This document shows, piece after piece, positions 7,923 to 15,673 of a stretch of DNA of 27,246 bases; the stretch's first letter is position 1, and each line of letters starts with the position of its first letter. This DNA comes from Bacillota bacterium (GTDB lineage: Bacteria > Bacillota > Bacilli > Paenibacillales > Paenibacillaceae). The position numbers were made by a program, and so were the translations under genes. A model generated the notes under the pieces. That model worked only from the letters and a program-made list of their open reading frames with translations, made no database searches and had not been told where the DNA came from. The DNA is taken from NCBI GenBank assembly GCA_023433615.1, contig JAEZCJ010000216.1, positions 1-27,246 on the forward strand. The letters are read 5' to 3'.

Positions 7923-9221
7923 TCACTCATCAATATATAATAAATGCTCGTCGGATTGCAAGGATGTACCGCGAATTCTACGATTTCGAATGAGCGCGGA
8001 CGGGTCTTCGCCGAGCATGCCGGCGGTCAGGACGGCGTCTTCGCCGAACTTGTCGCGCAGCGCATCCATTGCCCGGGTCAATGCCTCCCGCTTCGGCTCC
8101 TTCTCATAGCTGAACAGATCGAGCTGGACCGCGGCATCGCCCCGTTCCTTTAGATTCTGAAGCGTGACGCCCAGCAGCCTGACAGGCGCATCCGGCTTCC
8201 AATGCCGATCATAGAGCCGGCAGGCTGCCCGATGGATCGTGTCGCCGTTCTCGGTCGGCACTTCCAGCGTCTCCGAGCGCGTGATCGTCTTCATATCCGG
8301 CGTACGGATCGTAATCTGAACCGTCTGCGTCATCAGCTGCTGCCTGCGAAGCCTGCGTGCCGTCTGGTCGGACAAATTAAGGAGAATGCGGTGCGCTTCG
8401 GCACGGTCGGCCACGTCCTTCGGCAGCGTAGTCGTATGGCCGATCGACTTGTTCTTCTCGCGCGCGGAATTAACGGGCGACGGGTCGATCCCGTTAGCCG
8501 CCTGCTTCAGCCACGAGCCGTTCACCCCGAAGTGCTTGATCAACATCGCCTCTTCCGCTGCCGCCAGCTGGCCGATCGTTCGAATGTTAATGCGCGTGAG
8601 CTTCTCGGCCGTCTTGCGGCCGATGCCGAACAGCGCGTCGCAGGGCTTGTGCCATAGCACGCTAGGCACATCGCGAATCCGAAGCACCGTGATGCCGTTC
8701 GGCTTCTTCATGTCCGATGCCATCTTCGCGAGCAGCTTGTTAGGCGCGATCCCGATCGAGCAAGGCAGCGACCACTCCGAGCGAATGCGGTTCTGAATGG
8801 CCGAGGCAATCTCGAGCGGCGTACCGAACATTTTCGATCCGGTAATGTCCAGGTAGCATTCATCGATCGACACCGTCTCCACGATCGGCGTGTATTGGCC
8901 GGCTATGCTGAGGAATCCGCGGGAATATTTACGATACAAGTCAAAATCCGGCGCGATCAACTGGAGTTCCGGGCAATGCTTGAGGCCTTCTCTTACCGTC
9001 ATGCCTGTACGGACGCCTCTTGCGCGGGCGGCATAAGAAGAAGTAACGATAATGCCCCTGCGCTGCTCCACGCTGCCGGATACTGCCGTCGGCATGCCTC
9101 CGTACAGCTCCGGCTGCTCCGCCTCATGAACCGAACAATAGAAGGCATTCATGTCCAGATGAAGGACGACTCTCCCTTGTGGCGGATATGCCGCTTCTAC
9201 ATTACGATGGCCTTCCTTCAT
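7923..9221 (-). CDS. dinB: DNA polymerase IV (Y-family translesion polymerase)
   Basis: A 432-residue Y-family polymerase. The catalytic carboxylates are visible: Asp23 (LHLDMNAFY) and Asp120-Glu121 (SIDECYLD). Tyr28 sits at the steric-gate position. The PCSIGIAPNKLLAKMASD palm segment and the FGIGRKTAEKL helix-hairpin-helix follow. The little-finger domain ends with a beta-clamp binding motif QLDLF (366-370). The enzyme copies past lesions in error-prone fashion. The length is somewhat above the usual 350-420 residues, with a tail after the clamp motif (residues 371-432). The start is supported by AGGAGGAAT about seven bases before the ATG. A candidate promoter and a LexA-like box lie in the upstream gap shared with cimA. 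Confidence 0.95.
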   Translation of the reverse strand: MKEGHRNVEAAYPPQGRVVLHLDMNAFYCSVHEAEQPELYGGMPTAVSGSVEQRRGIIVTSSYAARARGVRTGMTVREGLKHCPELQLIAPDFDLYRKYSRGFLSIAGQYTPIVETVSIDECYLDITGSKMFGTPLEIASAIQNRIRSEWSLPCSIGIAPNKLLAKMASDMKKPNGITVLRIRDVPSVLWHKPCDALFGIGRKTAEKLTRINIRTIGQLAAAEEAMLIKHFGVNGSWLKQAANGIDPSPVNSAREKNKSIGHTTTLPKDVADRAEAHRILLNLSDQTARRLRRQQLMTQTVQITIRTPDMKTITRSETLEVPTENGDTIHRAACRLYDRHWKPDAPVRLLGVTLQNLKERGDAAVQLDLFSYEKEPKREALTRAMDALRDKFGEDAVLTAGMLGEDPSALIRNRRIRGTSLQSDEHLLYIDE

Positions 9222-9287
9222 AGACGATATTCCTCCTATCTAACGGTTAATCGTGCCTTCGGCGGGGCATGCGCCTGCCCCATGTCC

Positions 9288-9317
9288 AGCATAACGCCGA
9301 TGCCTGCGCATGGTCAA
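9288..9317 (-). promoter_or_regulatory. Candidate sigma-A promoter of dinB
   Basis: On the minus strand, TTGACC (9312-9317), an 18-base spacer and TATGCT (9288-9293) lie about 65 bases before the dinB start. The -35 matches five of six and the -10 four of six. A small GGGGCA/TGCCCC hairpin (9264-9281) lies in the putative leader. Confidence 0.4.
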
Positions 9318-9341
9318 CGGGAATGGGCGGCAAGTGTTGGC

Positions 9342-9355
9342 CGAACACGGGTTTC
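9342..9355. promoter_or_regulatory. LexA/DinR-like SOS box between dinB and cimA
   Basis: CGAACACGGGTTTC matches the Gram-positive LexA consensus CGAAC-R-N-R-Y-GTT-Y-C in 13 of 14 positions. It sits about 25 bases upstream of the candidate dinB -35 and near the -35 zone of the cimA promoter. One-mismatch hits to such a degenerate consensus can occur by chance in a window this size, so this is tentative. Confidence 0.35.
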
Positions 9356-9369
9356 CGCGGGGCGGAAAC
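9351..9369. repeat. Perfect 8-bp inverted repeat over the cimA -35 region
   Basis: GTTTCCGC, a GGG spacer and GCGGAAAC form a perfect dyad ending six bases before the cimA -10 hexamer. Its left arm shares GTTTC with the LexA-like box. The position is typical of a repressor operator; the regulator is unknown. Confidence 0.45.
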
Positions 9370-9371
9370 AG

Positions 9372-9380
9372 TGTTATAAT
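9372..9380 (+). promoter_or_regulatory. Extended -10 promoter of cimA
   Basis: TGTTATAAT gives a perfect TATAAT (9375-9380) with an upstream TG, about 46 bases before the cimA ATG. No convincing -35 is seen at 16-18 bases (TTTCCG at best), which fits an extended -10 promoter. Confidence 0.6.
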
Positions 9381-9426
9381 AGTAAATTATGACTCACAGC
9401 ATGGATACAAGGAGGGGCGGTCTTCG

Positions 9427-11040
9427 ATGACTGGCGAAATCTCGATCTTCGACACAACATTGCGCGACGGCACACAAGGGGAAGGCATCAGCCTCTCGGC
9501 CGAGGATAAAATCAAAATCGCCCGCAGACTCGATAAATTGGGCGTTCATTATATCGAAGGCGGCAATCCGGGAAGCAACAGCAAGGATATCGAATTTTTC
9601 AAGCGCGCGCGCGAACTGAATCTCACGGCCAAAGTGACGGCATTCGGCAGCACGCGCCGGAAGAACAGCTTGGCCGAGCAAGACGTTAGCCTGCTCAGAA
9701 TCGTGGAGTCCGGCGTTCCCGCAGCTACGCTGGTCGGCAAGTCTTGGGACTTCCACGTCCACACGGCCCTCCAGACGACGCTCGAAGAGAACCTGGCGAT
9801 GATCTACGATTCGTTCGCATTCCTGAAACGCCAGGGCATGGAAGCGATCTACGATGCCGAGCACTTCTTCGACGGCTATAAGCATAATCCCGAATATGCG
9901 CTGGCTGCCTTGCGCAAGGCCCAAGATGCAGGCGCGGATTGGATCGTGCTGTGCGATACGAACGGAGGAACGCTGCCGACAGAGATCCAGGAGATCGTCG
10001 GCCGCGTGCGTTCCGAGCTGACGGCCTCGATCGGCATTCACACGCATAACGACTGCGAGCTGGCCGTCGCGAACACGCTGGCCGCCGTATTGGCCGGGGC
10101 TCGGCAGGTGCAAGGAACGATCAACGGTTACGGCGAACGCTGCGGCAACGCGAATCTCTGCTCGATCCTGCCGAACCTCCAGCTTAAAATGGGCATGCGC
10201 TGTCTGGCAGACGAGCAGTTGGCGCAGCTTACCTCGGTAGCGCGTTACGTCAGCGAGATCGCGAATGCGCACATGCCGGTCGGACAACCTTACGTCGGCA
10301 ATGCGGCTTTTGCCCATAAGGGCGGCATTCACGTCTCGGCAATCATGAAGGATTCGAAGACGTATGAACACGTCTCTCCGGAGCTCGTAGGCAACAAGCA
10401 GCGGATTCTCGTATCGGAGCTCGCCGGGCAGAGCAACATTATCTCGAAGGCTCAGGAGATGGGCCTCGACGTGAACGCCAACAACGAGCATACGAAGACA
10501 ATCATCGACCGAATCAAGGATCTCGAGCACCAAGGCTACCAATTCGAAGGCGCGGACGCCTCGCTGGAGCTGCTGCTGCGCGAAGCGTTCGGCAGCGTGA
10601 AGGAAGTGTTCAAGCTCGAATCGTTCAAGATGCTCGTCGAGAAGAATGCCGGTCAGATGGTCGCCGAAGCAATCGTCAAGATTAATGTGGATGGCGAGAC
10701 GGTGTATACGGCCGCCGAGGGCAGCGGCCCGGTGAACGCGCTCGATAACGCGCTTCGCAAGGCGCTGGTATCTTATTATCCAAGCATTATGGACATCGTC
10801 CTATCCGATTATAAGGTGCGCGTCATCGACGAGAAGGATGCAACCGCCGCGAAGGTGCGCGTATTGATCGAATCGACGGATTTCAATAACACGTGGAGCA
10901 CGGTCGGCGTCTCCGACAATATTATTGAAGCAAGTTGGGAAGCGTTGGTCGACAGTATCCGCTATGCGCTCCTCAATTCGGAGAAGCTGGAGTGCGTGGA
11001 CAACGCGAAGCGCGAGCAGCTCGGTTTGATCAATCACTGA
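9427..11040 (+). CDS. cimA: (R)-citramalate synthase
   Basis: A 537-residue cytosolic enzyme of the alpha-isopropylmalate/homocitrate synthase family. The N-terminal TIM barrel shows FDTTLRDGTQGEG (catalytic Arg and metal Asp), the metal-binding HTHND and the GYGERCGNANL signature. The C-terminal third (about 400-520) is a LeuA-type dimerisation and regulatory domain. Length and the TLRDGTQGEG variant fit citramalate synthase, which condenses pyruvate and acetyl-CoA to start threonine-independent isoleucine synthesis, rather than LeuA. The ATG at 9427 follows AAGGAGG by about 11 bases; an upstream in-frame ATG at 9310 has no ribosome site and lies before the promoter. It is transcribed alone, between a TATAAT promoter and a bidirectional terminator. 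2-isopropylmalate or homocitrate synthase remain less likely alternatives. Confidence 0.92.
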   Translation: MTGEISIFDTTLRDGTQGEGISLSAEDKIKIARRLDKLGVHYIEGGNPGSNSKDIEFFKRARELNLTAKVTAFGSTRRKNSLAEQDVSLLRIVESGVPAATLVGKSWDFHVHTALQTTLEENLAMIYDSFAFLKRQGMEAIYDAEHFFDGYKHNPEYALAALRKAQDAGADWIVLCDTNGGTLPTEIQEIVGRVRSELTASIGIHTHNDCELAVANTLAAVLAGARQVQGTINGYGERCGNANLCSILPNLQLKMGMRCLADEQLAQLTSVARYVSEIANAHMPVGQPYVGNAAFAHKGGIHVSAIMKDSKTYEHVSPELVGNKQRILVSELAGQSNIISKAQEMGLDVNANNEHTKTIIDRIKDLEHQGYQFEGADASLELLLREAFGSVKEVFKLESFKMLVEKNAGQMVAEAIVKINVDGETVYTAAEGSGPVNALDNALRKALVSYYPSIMDIVLSDYKVRVIDEKDATAAKVRVLIESTDFNNTWSTVGVSDNIIEASWEALVDSIRYALLNSEKLECVDNAKREQLGLINH

Positions 11041-11066
11041 TCCGAACGCATAACCGACAGCAACTA

Positions 11067-11115
11067 GAAGAGGCTGACGGCCCGAGTTCCATCTCGGATC
11101 GTCAGCCTCCTCTTC
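11067..11115. terminator. Bidirectional terminator between cimA and the ResA-like gene
   Basis: A long imperfect stem: GAAGAGGCTGACG and CCGAG pair with CTCGG and CGTCAGCC-TCCTCTTC around a short loop. It lies between two convergent genes, 26 bases after cimA and 10 bases after the other stop, so it can serve both. T-tracts are weak. Confidence 0.7.
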
Positions 11116-11125
11116 GTCATGCCAC

Positions 11126-11665
11126 TCATAGCCATCTGTCGATGATCGCTTCCCACTTGACCTTCGGGATCACGCCGATGATGCGTTCGCGCACAACTCC
11201 ATGCCGATCGACCAGCAGGGTCGTCGGGAATTGCGCAACCTTATACAGCTCGGTCACGCCCCCCTCCCGATCCATTAGAATCGGGAACGTTAGCTCATAT
11301 TCGTCCACGAATTGGCGAGCTTCCCGTTCGCGGTCATAATGCGTCGCATTCACGCCGAGCAGCAGCAGCCGATCGCCGTAGCGCTCATGCAGTTCTTGGA
11401 GGTCAGGCGCCTCCATCACGCAAGGGCCGCACCAAGATGCCCAGAAGTTAATCATCGTGAGCTGCTCCGATCCGCCGCCGAACGCCATCTTCCGATCTTC
11501 CAGATCCGGCAGTTCGAAGCTCGGCGCTCTATAGCCCTTCTTAGGGCTCGCTTCCTCAAGTGCCGCGGCCTGAAGCGAGGCATTCTCGTTGCGATTCGCA
11601 TGTTGGTAGTAGGCCAGTCCCGTCAGGATGGCTATAATCAGCAGCATCGCCCAGCTTCTTCGCAT
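11126..11665 (-). CDS. ResA/TlpA-type thiol-disulfide oxidoreductase
   Basis: A 179-residue membrane-anchored thioredoxin-like protein. Residues 5-20 form an uncleaved signal anchor. The extracytoplasmic AhpC/TSA-Redoxin fold carries the active site W-C79-G-P-C82 and the cis-proline segment AQFPTTLLVD. The family reduces disulfides outside the membrane, for example in cytochrome c maturation (ResA) or spore assembly (StoA); no cytochrome genes are nearby to choose between these. An upstream GTG (11695) would add ten polar residues, but the ATG at 11665 has AAGGAAGGA eight bases before it and starts directly at the basic, hydrophobic anchor, so I prefer it. It is divergent from the MFS gene and monocistronic. 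Confidence 0.9.
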   Translation of the reverse strand: MRRSWAMLLIIAILTGLAYYQHANRNENASLQAAALEEASPKKGYRAPSFELPDLEDRKMAFGGGSEQLTMINFWASWCGPCVMEAPDLQELHERYGDRLLLLGVNATHYDREREARQFVDEYELTFPILMDREGGVTELYKVAQFPTTLLVDRHGVVRERIIGVIPKVKWEAIIDRWL

Positions 11666-11697
11666 GCTCGTCCTTCCTTCCTGTTCCTCGTTCACAT

Positions 11698-11725
11698 CTT
11701 ATCATGCCCCGGAATGACCAATCAA
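11698..11725 (-). promoter_or_regulatory. Candidate promoter of the ResA-like gene
   Basis: On the minus strand, TTGATT (11720-11725), a 16-base spacer and GATAAG (11698-11703) lie just before the gene. Matches are four of six for each element. Confidence 0.35.
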
Positions 11726-11781
11726 CACAGGGGGAACAATAGCATCCGTGCAGGATCGATAACAGGATGCGGAGGACGATA

Positions 11782-13119
11782 ATGATGCAGAAAGCGAAGC
11801 CTGGGTGGAAAAGCGGCGGCGGAGCCGGCGGCGCACGACCGCGAACATTCTCCCAGATCGGGGGAGAGTCGCATGACAAGAAGGGCAAGAAGGAACAGGG
11901 AAGCTCGGAAGGCCGCAAATCCAAGTGGATCGAGTACGTCGCGCTCGCAACCGTACCGTTAGTCATGGTACTCGGTAACTCCATGCTCGTGCCGATCCTG
12001 CCAGATGTCGAAAAGCGGCTTGGCGTCAGCGGATTCCAATCCAGTCTCGTCATCACGCTCTTCTCGGTTACGGCAGGACTGTTCATTCCGATTGCCGGCT
12101 ATTTATCCGACCGCTACTCTCGTAAAGCCATCATTCTGCCCTCGCTGGCCGTGTACGGCGCGGCAGGCGTCCTTGCGGGCTTTGCAGCCGTATGGGAGAA
12201 CTACCCGCTGCTGATCGGCTCGCGGGCCTTACAGGGGCTGGGCGCTGCCGGGACGGCACCTATCGCGATGGCGCTCGTCGGCGATCTGTACAAGGACGGC
12301 GCAGAGAGCGAAGCTCTCGGTATCATCGAAGCCTCGAACGGAACCGGGAAAGTGATCAGCCCGATACTCGGATCGCTGTTCGCGCTGATCGTCTGGTACG
12401 CGCCTTTCTTCGCATTCCCGGTGTTCTGTGCGCTCTCGCTGCTCGCGATGATGTTCATGATCAAGGAGCCGAAGGGCAAGCGCGCTCACCCGAAGCTGGG
12501 CGTCTATATCCGCAACATCGGGACGATCTTCCGCAAGCAAGGCAAATGGCTGATTCCTGCATTCGTCACGGGTTCGCTTGGATTGTTCAATCTGTTCGGC
12601 GTACTATTCTTCCTCTCCGACATGCTCGAGAAGCCGCCCTATAGCATCGATGGCGTAGCCAAAGGGGGCATCCTCGCGATACCGCTATTGGGACTTGTCA
12701 TTACGGCCTATACGACCGGCCGCGTCATTAAGAATAACGGGAAGCTGATGCGAATCCTGATGAATGTCGGATTACTGCTGATGGTGGGTTCCCTTACCCT
12801 CTCCATCTGGCTGCATGGCAATCTCTATATACTGCTCGGACTTCTGACGCTGAGCTCGGTCGGAACCGGGCTGCTGCTCCCATGCTTGAACACGCTCATT
12901 ACCGGTGCCGTCGATCGTGCGCATCGCGGCATGATTACGTCGCTATACAGCAGTTTGCGATTCCTCGGCGTCGCATTCGGCCCGCCGATCTTCGGCTGGC
13001 TGGTCGGCATCTCGATCGAGATTCTGTTCACGACGGTCGCAGTCTTGTCTGCCGCAGCATTGGCCTTTGCCTTCTTCATGATTAAGCCGCCTCCCAAGGC
13101 CGGCGACCAGCCGCAGTAG
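11782..13119 (+). CDS. Major facilitator superfamily transporter
   Basis: A 445-residue membrane protein with about 12 hydrophobic helices. MFS motif A is clear between helices 2 and 3 (GYLSDRYSRKAI). A glycine-rich, basic cytosolic N-terminal tail of about 45 residues precedes the first helix (VALATVPLVMVLGNSMLVPI). Family members exchange small molecules against protons and many export drugs; the substrate cannot be inferred here. The helix 5 region shows IIEASNGTGKVISPILG, similar to motif C of antiporters (inference). The ATG at 11782 is chosen because GGAGG ends six bases before it; an upstream in-frame ATG at 11767 precedes that ribosome site. It is divergent from the ResA-like gene. 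Confidence 0.9.
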   Translation: MMQKAKPGWKSGGGAGGARPRTFSQIGGESHDKKGKKEQGSSEGRKSKWIEYVALATVPLVMVLGNSMLVPILPDVEKRLGVSGFQSSLVITLFSVTAGLFIPIAGYLSDRYSRKAIILPSLAVYGAAGVLAGFAAVWENYPLLIGSRALQGLGAAGTAPIAMALVGDLYKDGAESEALGIIEASNGTGKVISPILGSLFALIVWYAPFFAFPVFCALSLLAMMFMIKEPKGKRAHPKLGVYIRNIGTIFRKQGKWLIPAFVTGSLGLFNLFGVLFFLSDMLEKPPYSIDGVAKGGILAIPLLGLVITAYTTGRVIKNNGKLMRILMNVGLLLMVGSLTLSIWLHGNLYILLGLLTLSSVGTGLLLPCLNTLITGAVDRAHRGMITSLYSSLRFLGVAFGPPIFGWLVGISIEILFTTVAVLSAAALAFAFFMIKPPPKAGDQPQ

Positions 13120-13146
13120 CCCTATCCCCGCCTGCAGCGCGTATAT

Positions 13147-13152
13147 TATAAT
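13147..13152 (+). promoter_or_regulatory. Candidate -10 element before the JAMM gene
   Basis: A perfect TATAAT lies 49 bases before the JAMM start codon. No good -35 is found at the normal spacing, so confidence is limited. Confidence 0.3.
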
Positions 13153-13201
13153 AGTAGCGTGCCAATGGCAGGCAGGATCTGAAGCGGGAGGCTGGTACGC
13201 A

Positions 13202-13696
13202 ATGTGCAGCACTGGAGAACGCCGGGGAACGGCAGAACGAGAATCGATATCCACGGTCAAGATTACGGCCGCTGCCTATTCTCGCTTGTTGACGGTCTGT
13301 CAAGCCGCGCATCCCGATGAAGCATGCGGCATCTTGACAATGGCTCAAGACAGTGCGGCAGATCACGCTATTGAAGGCGTAACGCCGATTCACAACGCCT
13401 CCTCCATCCCGGCACTTACGTTCCAGTTCCATCCCATCGACTGGATCACGGCCTTTTACGAGACGCAAAAAAACCGACAATCGATTGTCGGTTTCTTCCA
13501 TTCGCATCCGAACGCTTCTCCAATCCCCTCGCCAAGCGACGAAGCCGGCTGGCTGGAGTTGAGCGGACATGGTCCATTCACCTATTGGATCGTCTCTGTA
13601 TGGAACGCCAAGCAGCCGGCTTGCTGCGCCTATCGGCGAAGCTTACGCTCGGACGGCTCGTCAATGTTTGCTCAAGTAAGCATACAGGTCACCTAA
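13202..13696 (+). CDS. JAMM/MPN+ (M67-type) metallopeptidase
   Basis: A 164-residue protein with an intact JAMM zinc-protease signature. The catalytic Glu is in DEACGIL, then HSHP and S-P-S-D give the spacing H-x-H-x7-S-x2-D exactly. Bacterial and archaeal relatives cleave isopeptide or thiocarboxylate-linked ubiquitin-like tails (ThiS/MoaD-like sulfur carriers); the substrate here is unknown and no such carrier is adjacent. GGGAGG lies ten bases before the ATG at 13202; the first 17 residues are poorly conserved-looking, so a shorter form is possible. The last 36 bases overlap the 3' end of the convergent exonuclease gene. A 24-base palindrome that reads as a minus-strand terminator lies within the active-site coding region. 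Confidence 0.88.
   Translation: MCSTGERRGTAERESISTVKITAAAYSRLLTVCQAAHPDEACGILTMAQDSAADHAIEGVTPIHNASSIPALTFQFHPIDWITAFYETQKNRQSIVGFFHSHPNASPIPSPSDEAGWLELSGHGPFTYWIVSVWNAKQPACCAYRRSLRSDGSSMFAQVSIQVT
13467..13494 (-). terminator. Intrinsic terminator for the exonuclease transcript, inside the JAMM coding sequence
   Basis: On the minus strand, AAACCGACAA-TCGA-TTGTCGGTTT is a perfect 24-base palindrome (10-bp stem, 4-base loop) running straight into seven Ts in total (13467-13473). It lies about 165 bases past the exonuclease stop codon. On the plus strand the hairpin is followed only by a weak CTTCC, so the signal is directional toward the minus strand. Confidence 0.75.
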
Positions 13697-14395
13697 TGTC
13701 GTGATGTTCCGCGCATGGATTTTCCCCATGAACCTCTGCCAGAGCCGTGCCGTCATGATCGAGTCCTCCAGCGCGTGATGGCGCTGTGTCACCTCGATCC
13801 CGTTACTCATTAGCAATTCGTCCAAGCCGTAGCTGTCCCGCTTGGGCTCCAGCCACTTCGCTACCATCATCGTATCCAATACCCGATGCGTGAGATTCAC
13901 CTTTGAAGTACGCCATAACGCGGCATTAAGAAATTGCTTGTCATGGCCGGAGCCGTGCGCGATCAGTACTCTCTTCCCTACGAATTCCATGAAATCATGC
14001 AGCACCTGCATCAGATCCGGCGCATCGGCCGCCATCTGATTCGTGATGCCTGTCAGCTCCGTAATGTGGCGCGGCACCTTGCGCTTCGGATTCACCAGAC
14101 TGTAGTACCGCGAATTCTCCATGATGACGTCGCCGCGCATAATGACGCAGCCGACCGATATAATCTCGTCGCCATTGTTCGGATAGAAGCCGGTCGTCTC
14201 CAGGTCGAAGACGGCCGTATCCAATTCCTTCAGCGGCCGATCAAGGGGCGATTGCTTCCGTTGGTCTCTCGTCATGGACCGAATGAAAGCCATCTGCTGC
14301 GCATTCTGCGCACCGAGCATCGACGCGATGGCCGGCGTGATGCCGCCAACTTTGTACAGATGCCACGCGCGGCCGACACCTTTCTGTTCCTTCAT
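13661..14395 (-). CDS. DEDDh 3'-5' exonuclease (DnaQ/epsilon-like)
   Basis: A 244-residue protein with all DEDDh residues: Asp64 and Glu66 (FDLETTGF), Asp152 (HGSGHDKQF), His206 and Asp211 (HHALEDS). The fold is that of DNA polymerase III epsilon and related RNases. The N-terminal 50 residues are an extra helical region. It may act in DNA proofreading, repair or RNA turnover; the sequence does not decide. GGAGG about eight bases before the ATG supports the start. It follows the DUF294 gene by 16 bases and is surely co-transcribed. Pairing of a DUF294 nucleotidyltransferase-like gene with a DnaQ-like exonuclease is, to my knowledge, a recurrent gene neighbourhood in bacteria. Its 3' end overlaps the convergent JAMM gene by 36 bases. 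Confidence 0.9.
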   Translation of the reverse strand: MKEQKGVGRAWHLYKVGGITPAIASMLGAQNAQQMAFIRSMTRDQRKQSPLDRPLKELDTAVFDLETTGFYPNNGDEIISVGCVIMRGDVIMENSRYYSLVNPKRKVPRHITELTGITNQMAADAPDLMQVLHDFMEFVGKRVLIAHGSGHDKQFLNAALWRTSKVNLTHRVLDTMMVAKWLEPKRDSYGLDELLMSNGIEVTQRHHALEDSIMTARLWQRFMGKIHARNITTLGDLYAYLSKH

Positions 14396-14411
14396 TGCAC
14401 TCCCCTCCGCC

Positions 14412-15485
14412 TTACCTTAGCTTGCCGATGGTCTGCCGATATACGCTGCGCTGCAGCTTCTGCCCGACTCGCAGCACTCGCCTAAGCTGCTTCTTCACGT
14501 CAGGCGTCAACTGGCTGCTCGCGAGCTTGCCGTTGTTGGCGTACATGCCGTCCACCAACCGGCCCGTAATCTTGGAACGCAATCCCAGAATGAACCGGAA
14601 TGCCTCCCGGTATTCCTCCGCTTCTCCCGCCGCAAGCCGACCGTTCGCTGCGAGCCCATGAAGCCGCTCGAACGTCGACGATGCGCGAATGCCGGATTGA
14701 ATCGACAACAGCCGGATCGCATTCACCATCGGAATATACGCCCCGTACTTAATGTCGAGGCTGCCGGACTCCTCGCCGTATCGCTCGCGAAGCAGCTGAC
14801 CGAATACGCCGATCAGCACTTTGTGCCGCATCGTGTTGTCCAGCATGCGCCTTACGATGATCGGATTGTCCAGCGCATCTTGATAATAATGATCATAGAG
14901 CCTCTCGGCTAACGCATGGTCGCCATAGACGATTCGTCCATCCGCCACGATGAGCAGATAGCGGACGACCTCCCAGTGCGCTTCCCGGAACCAGCGATCG
15001 AGCTTCGAGCGCCAGCCGGATAAGGAATCGCACCATTCCGGGTTCGTGCTGATCACTTCACCCTCGCACGGCGGATAACCGATCGATTGAAGCGATGACA
15101 CGATCTGCTCCGCCAGCGCTGCGAAATAAGCCTTAACGGCCTCAACATCCGCACCAGACGGAGGGTCGTCGTACAGTAAGCCGCTGTCTTGATCGCTGGA
15201 ACGCGTCTGCTCCTGCCTGCCGCCGCTTCCGAACAACAGATACGCATAAGGCACGGGGGGAGAACCCATCCCCGCCCGTGCCAGCGTTTGTTCCGAGATA
15301 TGCACGGCGCGCCGGATCAGCGCGTCGTGCAGCTCGTTCAGATCATGATTGAATTGTTCGGACGTATGCAGGAAGGAGAGCGATTCCAGATATGTTCCCG
15401 ATTGATCCCGTAAGCTGCGCAGCTCATCGATGCTGTCGGTCTCCCCGATCTGCCCGAATAGCTTCGCCAATACCGGATCCCGCAT
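14412..15485 (-). CDS. DUF294 nucleotidyltransferase-like protein (GlnD-type fold)
   Basis: A 357-residue protein. The central nucleotidyltransferase motif is at 86-101: GSGGRQEQTRSSDQDSG, with Gly86-Ser87 and the metal-ligand pair Asp98 and Asp100. This is the signature shared by GlnD/GlnE-type transferases and DUF294. The C-terminal half is the helical DUF294-C domain. N-terminally there is only a short helical region; the cyclic-nucleotide or CBS domains often fused in this family are absent. It might transfer nucleotides to a protein, but no activity is established for this family that I can name. GGGGAG lies about six bases before the ATG. It is 188 bases downstream of amtB and 16 bases before the exonuclease gene. 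Confidence 0.85.
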   Translation of the reverse strand: MRDPVLAKLFGQIGETDSIDELRSLRDQSGTYLESLSFLHTSEQFNHDLNELHDALIRRAVHISEQTLARAGMGSPPVPYAYLLFGSGGRQEQTRSSDQDSGLLYDDPPSGADVEAVKAYFAALAEQIVSSLQSIGYPPCEGEVISTNPEWCDSLSGWRSKLDRWFREAHWEVVRYLLIVADGRIVYGDHALAERLYDHYYQDALDNPIIVRRMLDNTMRHKVLIGVFGQLLRERYGEESGSLDIKYGAYIPMVNAIRLLSIQSGIRASSTFERLHGLAANGRLAAGEAEEYREAFRFILGLRSKITGRLVDGMYANNGKLASSQLTPDVKKQLRRVLRVGQKLQRSVYRQTIGKLR

Positions 15486-15616
15486 GCCCCTCTCCCCCTG
15501 GGACCAATTGTGATCGCGAAGCGGATGCTTCGGAGCTTATTCGGCATCGAAACTTGAACGCTAGCGAGAATTCCGGTGCTCATGTAGCTTCATCTACACT
15601 GCGCTCCTCATTCTCT

Positions 15617-15646
15617 ACTATCGTCCAACCTTCTCGGCGCTGACAA
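15617..15646 (-). promoter_or_regulatory. Candidate internal promoter before the DUF294 gene
   Basis: On the minus strand, TTGTCA (15641-15646), 18 bases and GATAGT (15617-15622) lie in the 188-base gap between amtB and the DUF294 gene. No clear terminator follows amtB in that gap, so read-through is also possible. Nothing else is seen there except small hairpins. Confidence 0.35.
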
Positions 15647-15673
15647 TTGGTCATTGATAAACTGCGTATCAAC

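Noticed and set aside
9394..10542. Minus-strand reading frame of 382 residues opposite cimA
   Set aside because: Antisense to an intact cimA; no recognisable motif and no start signals.
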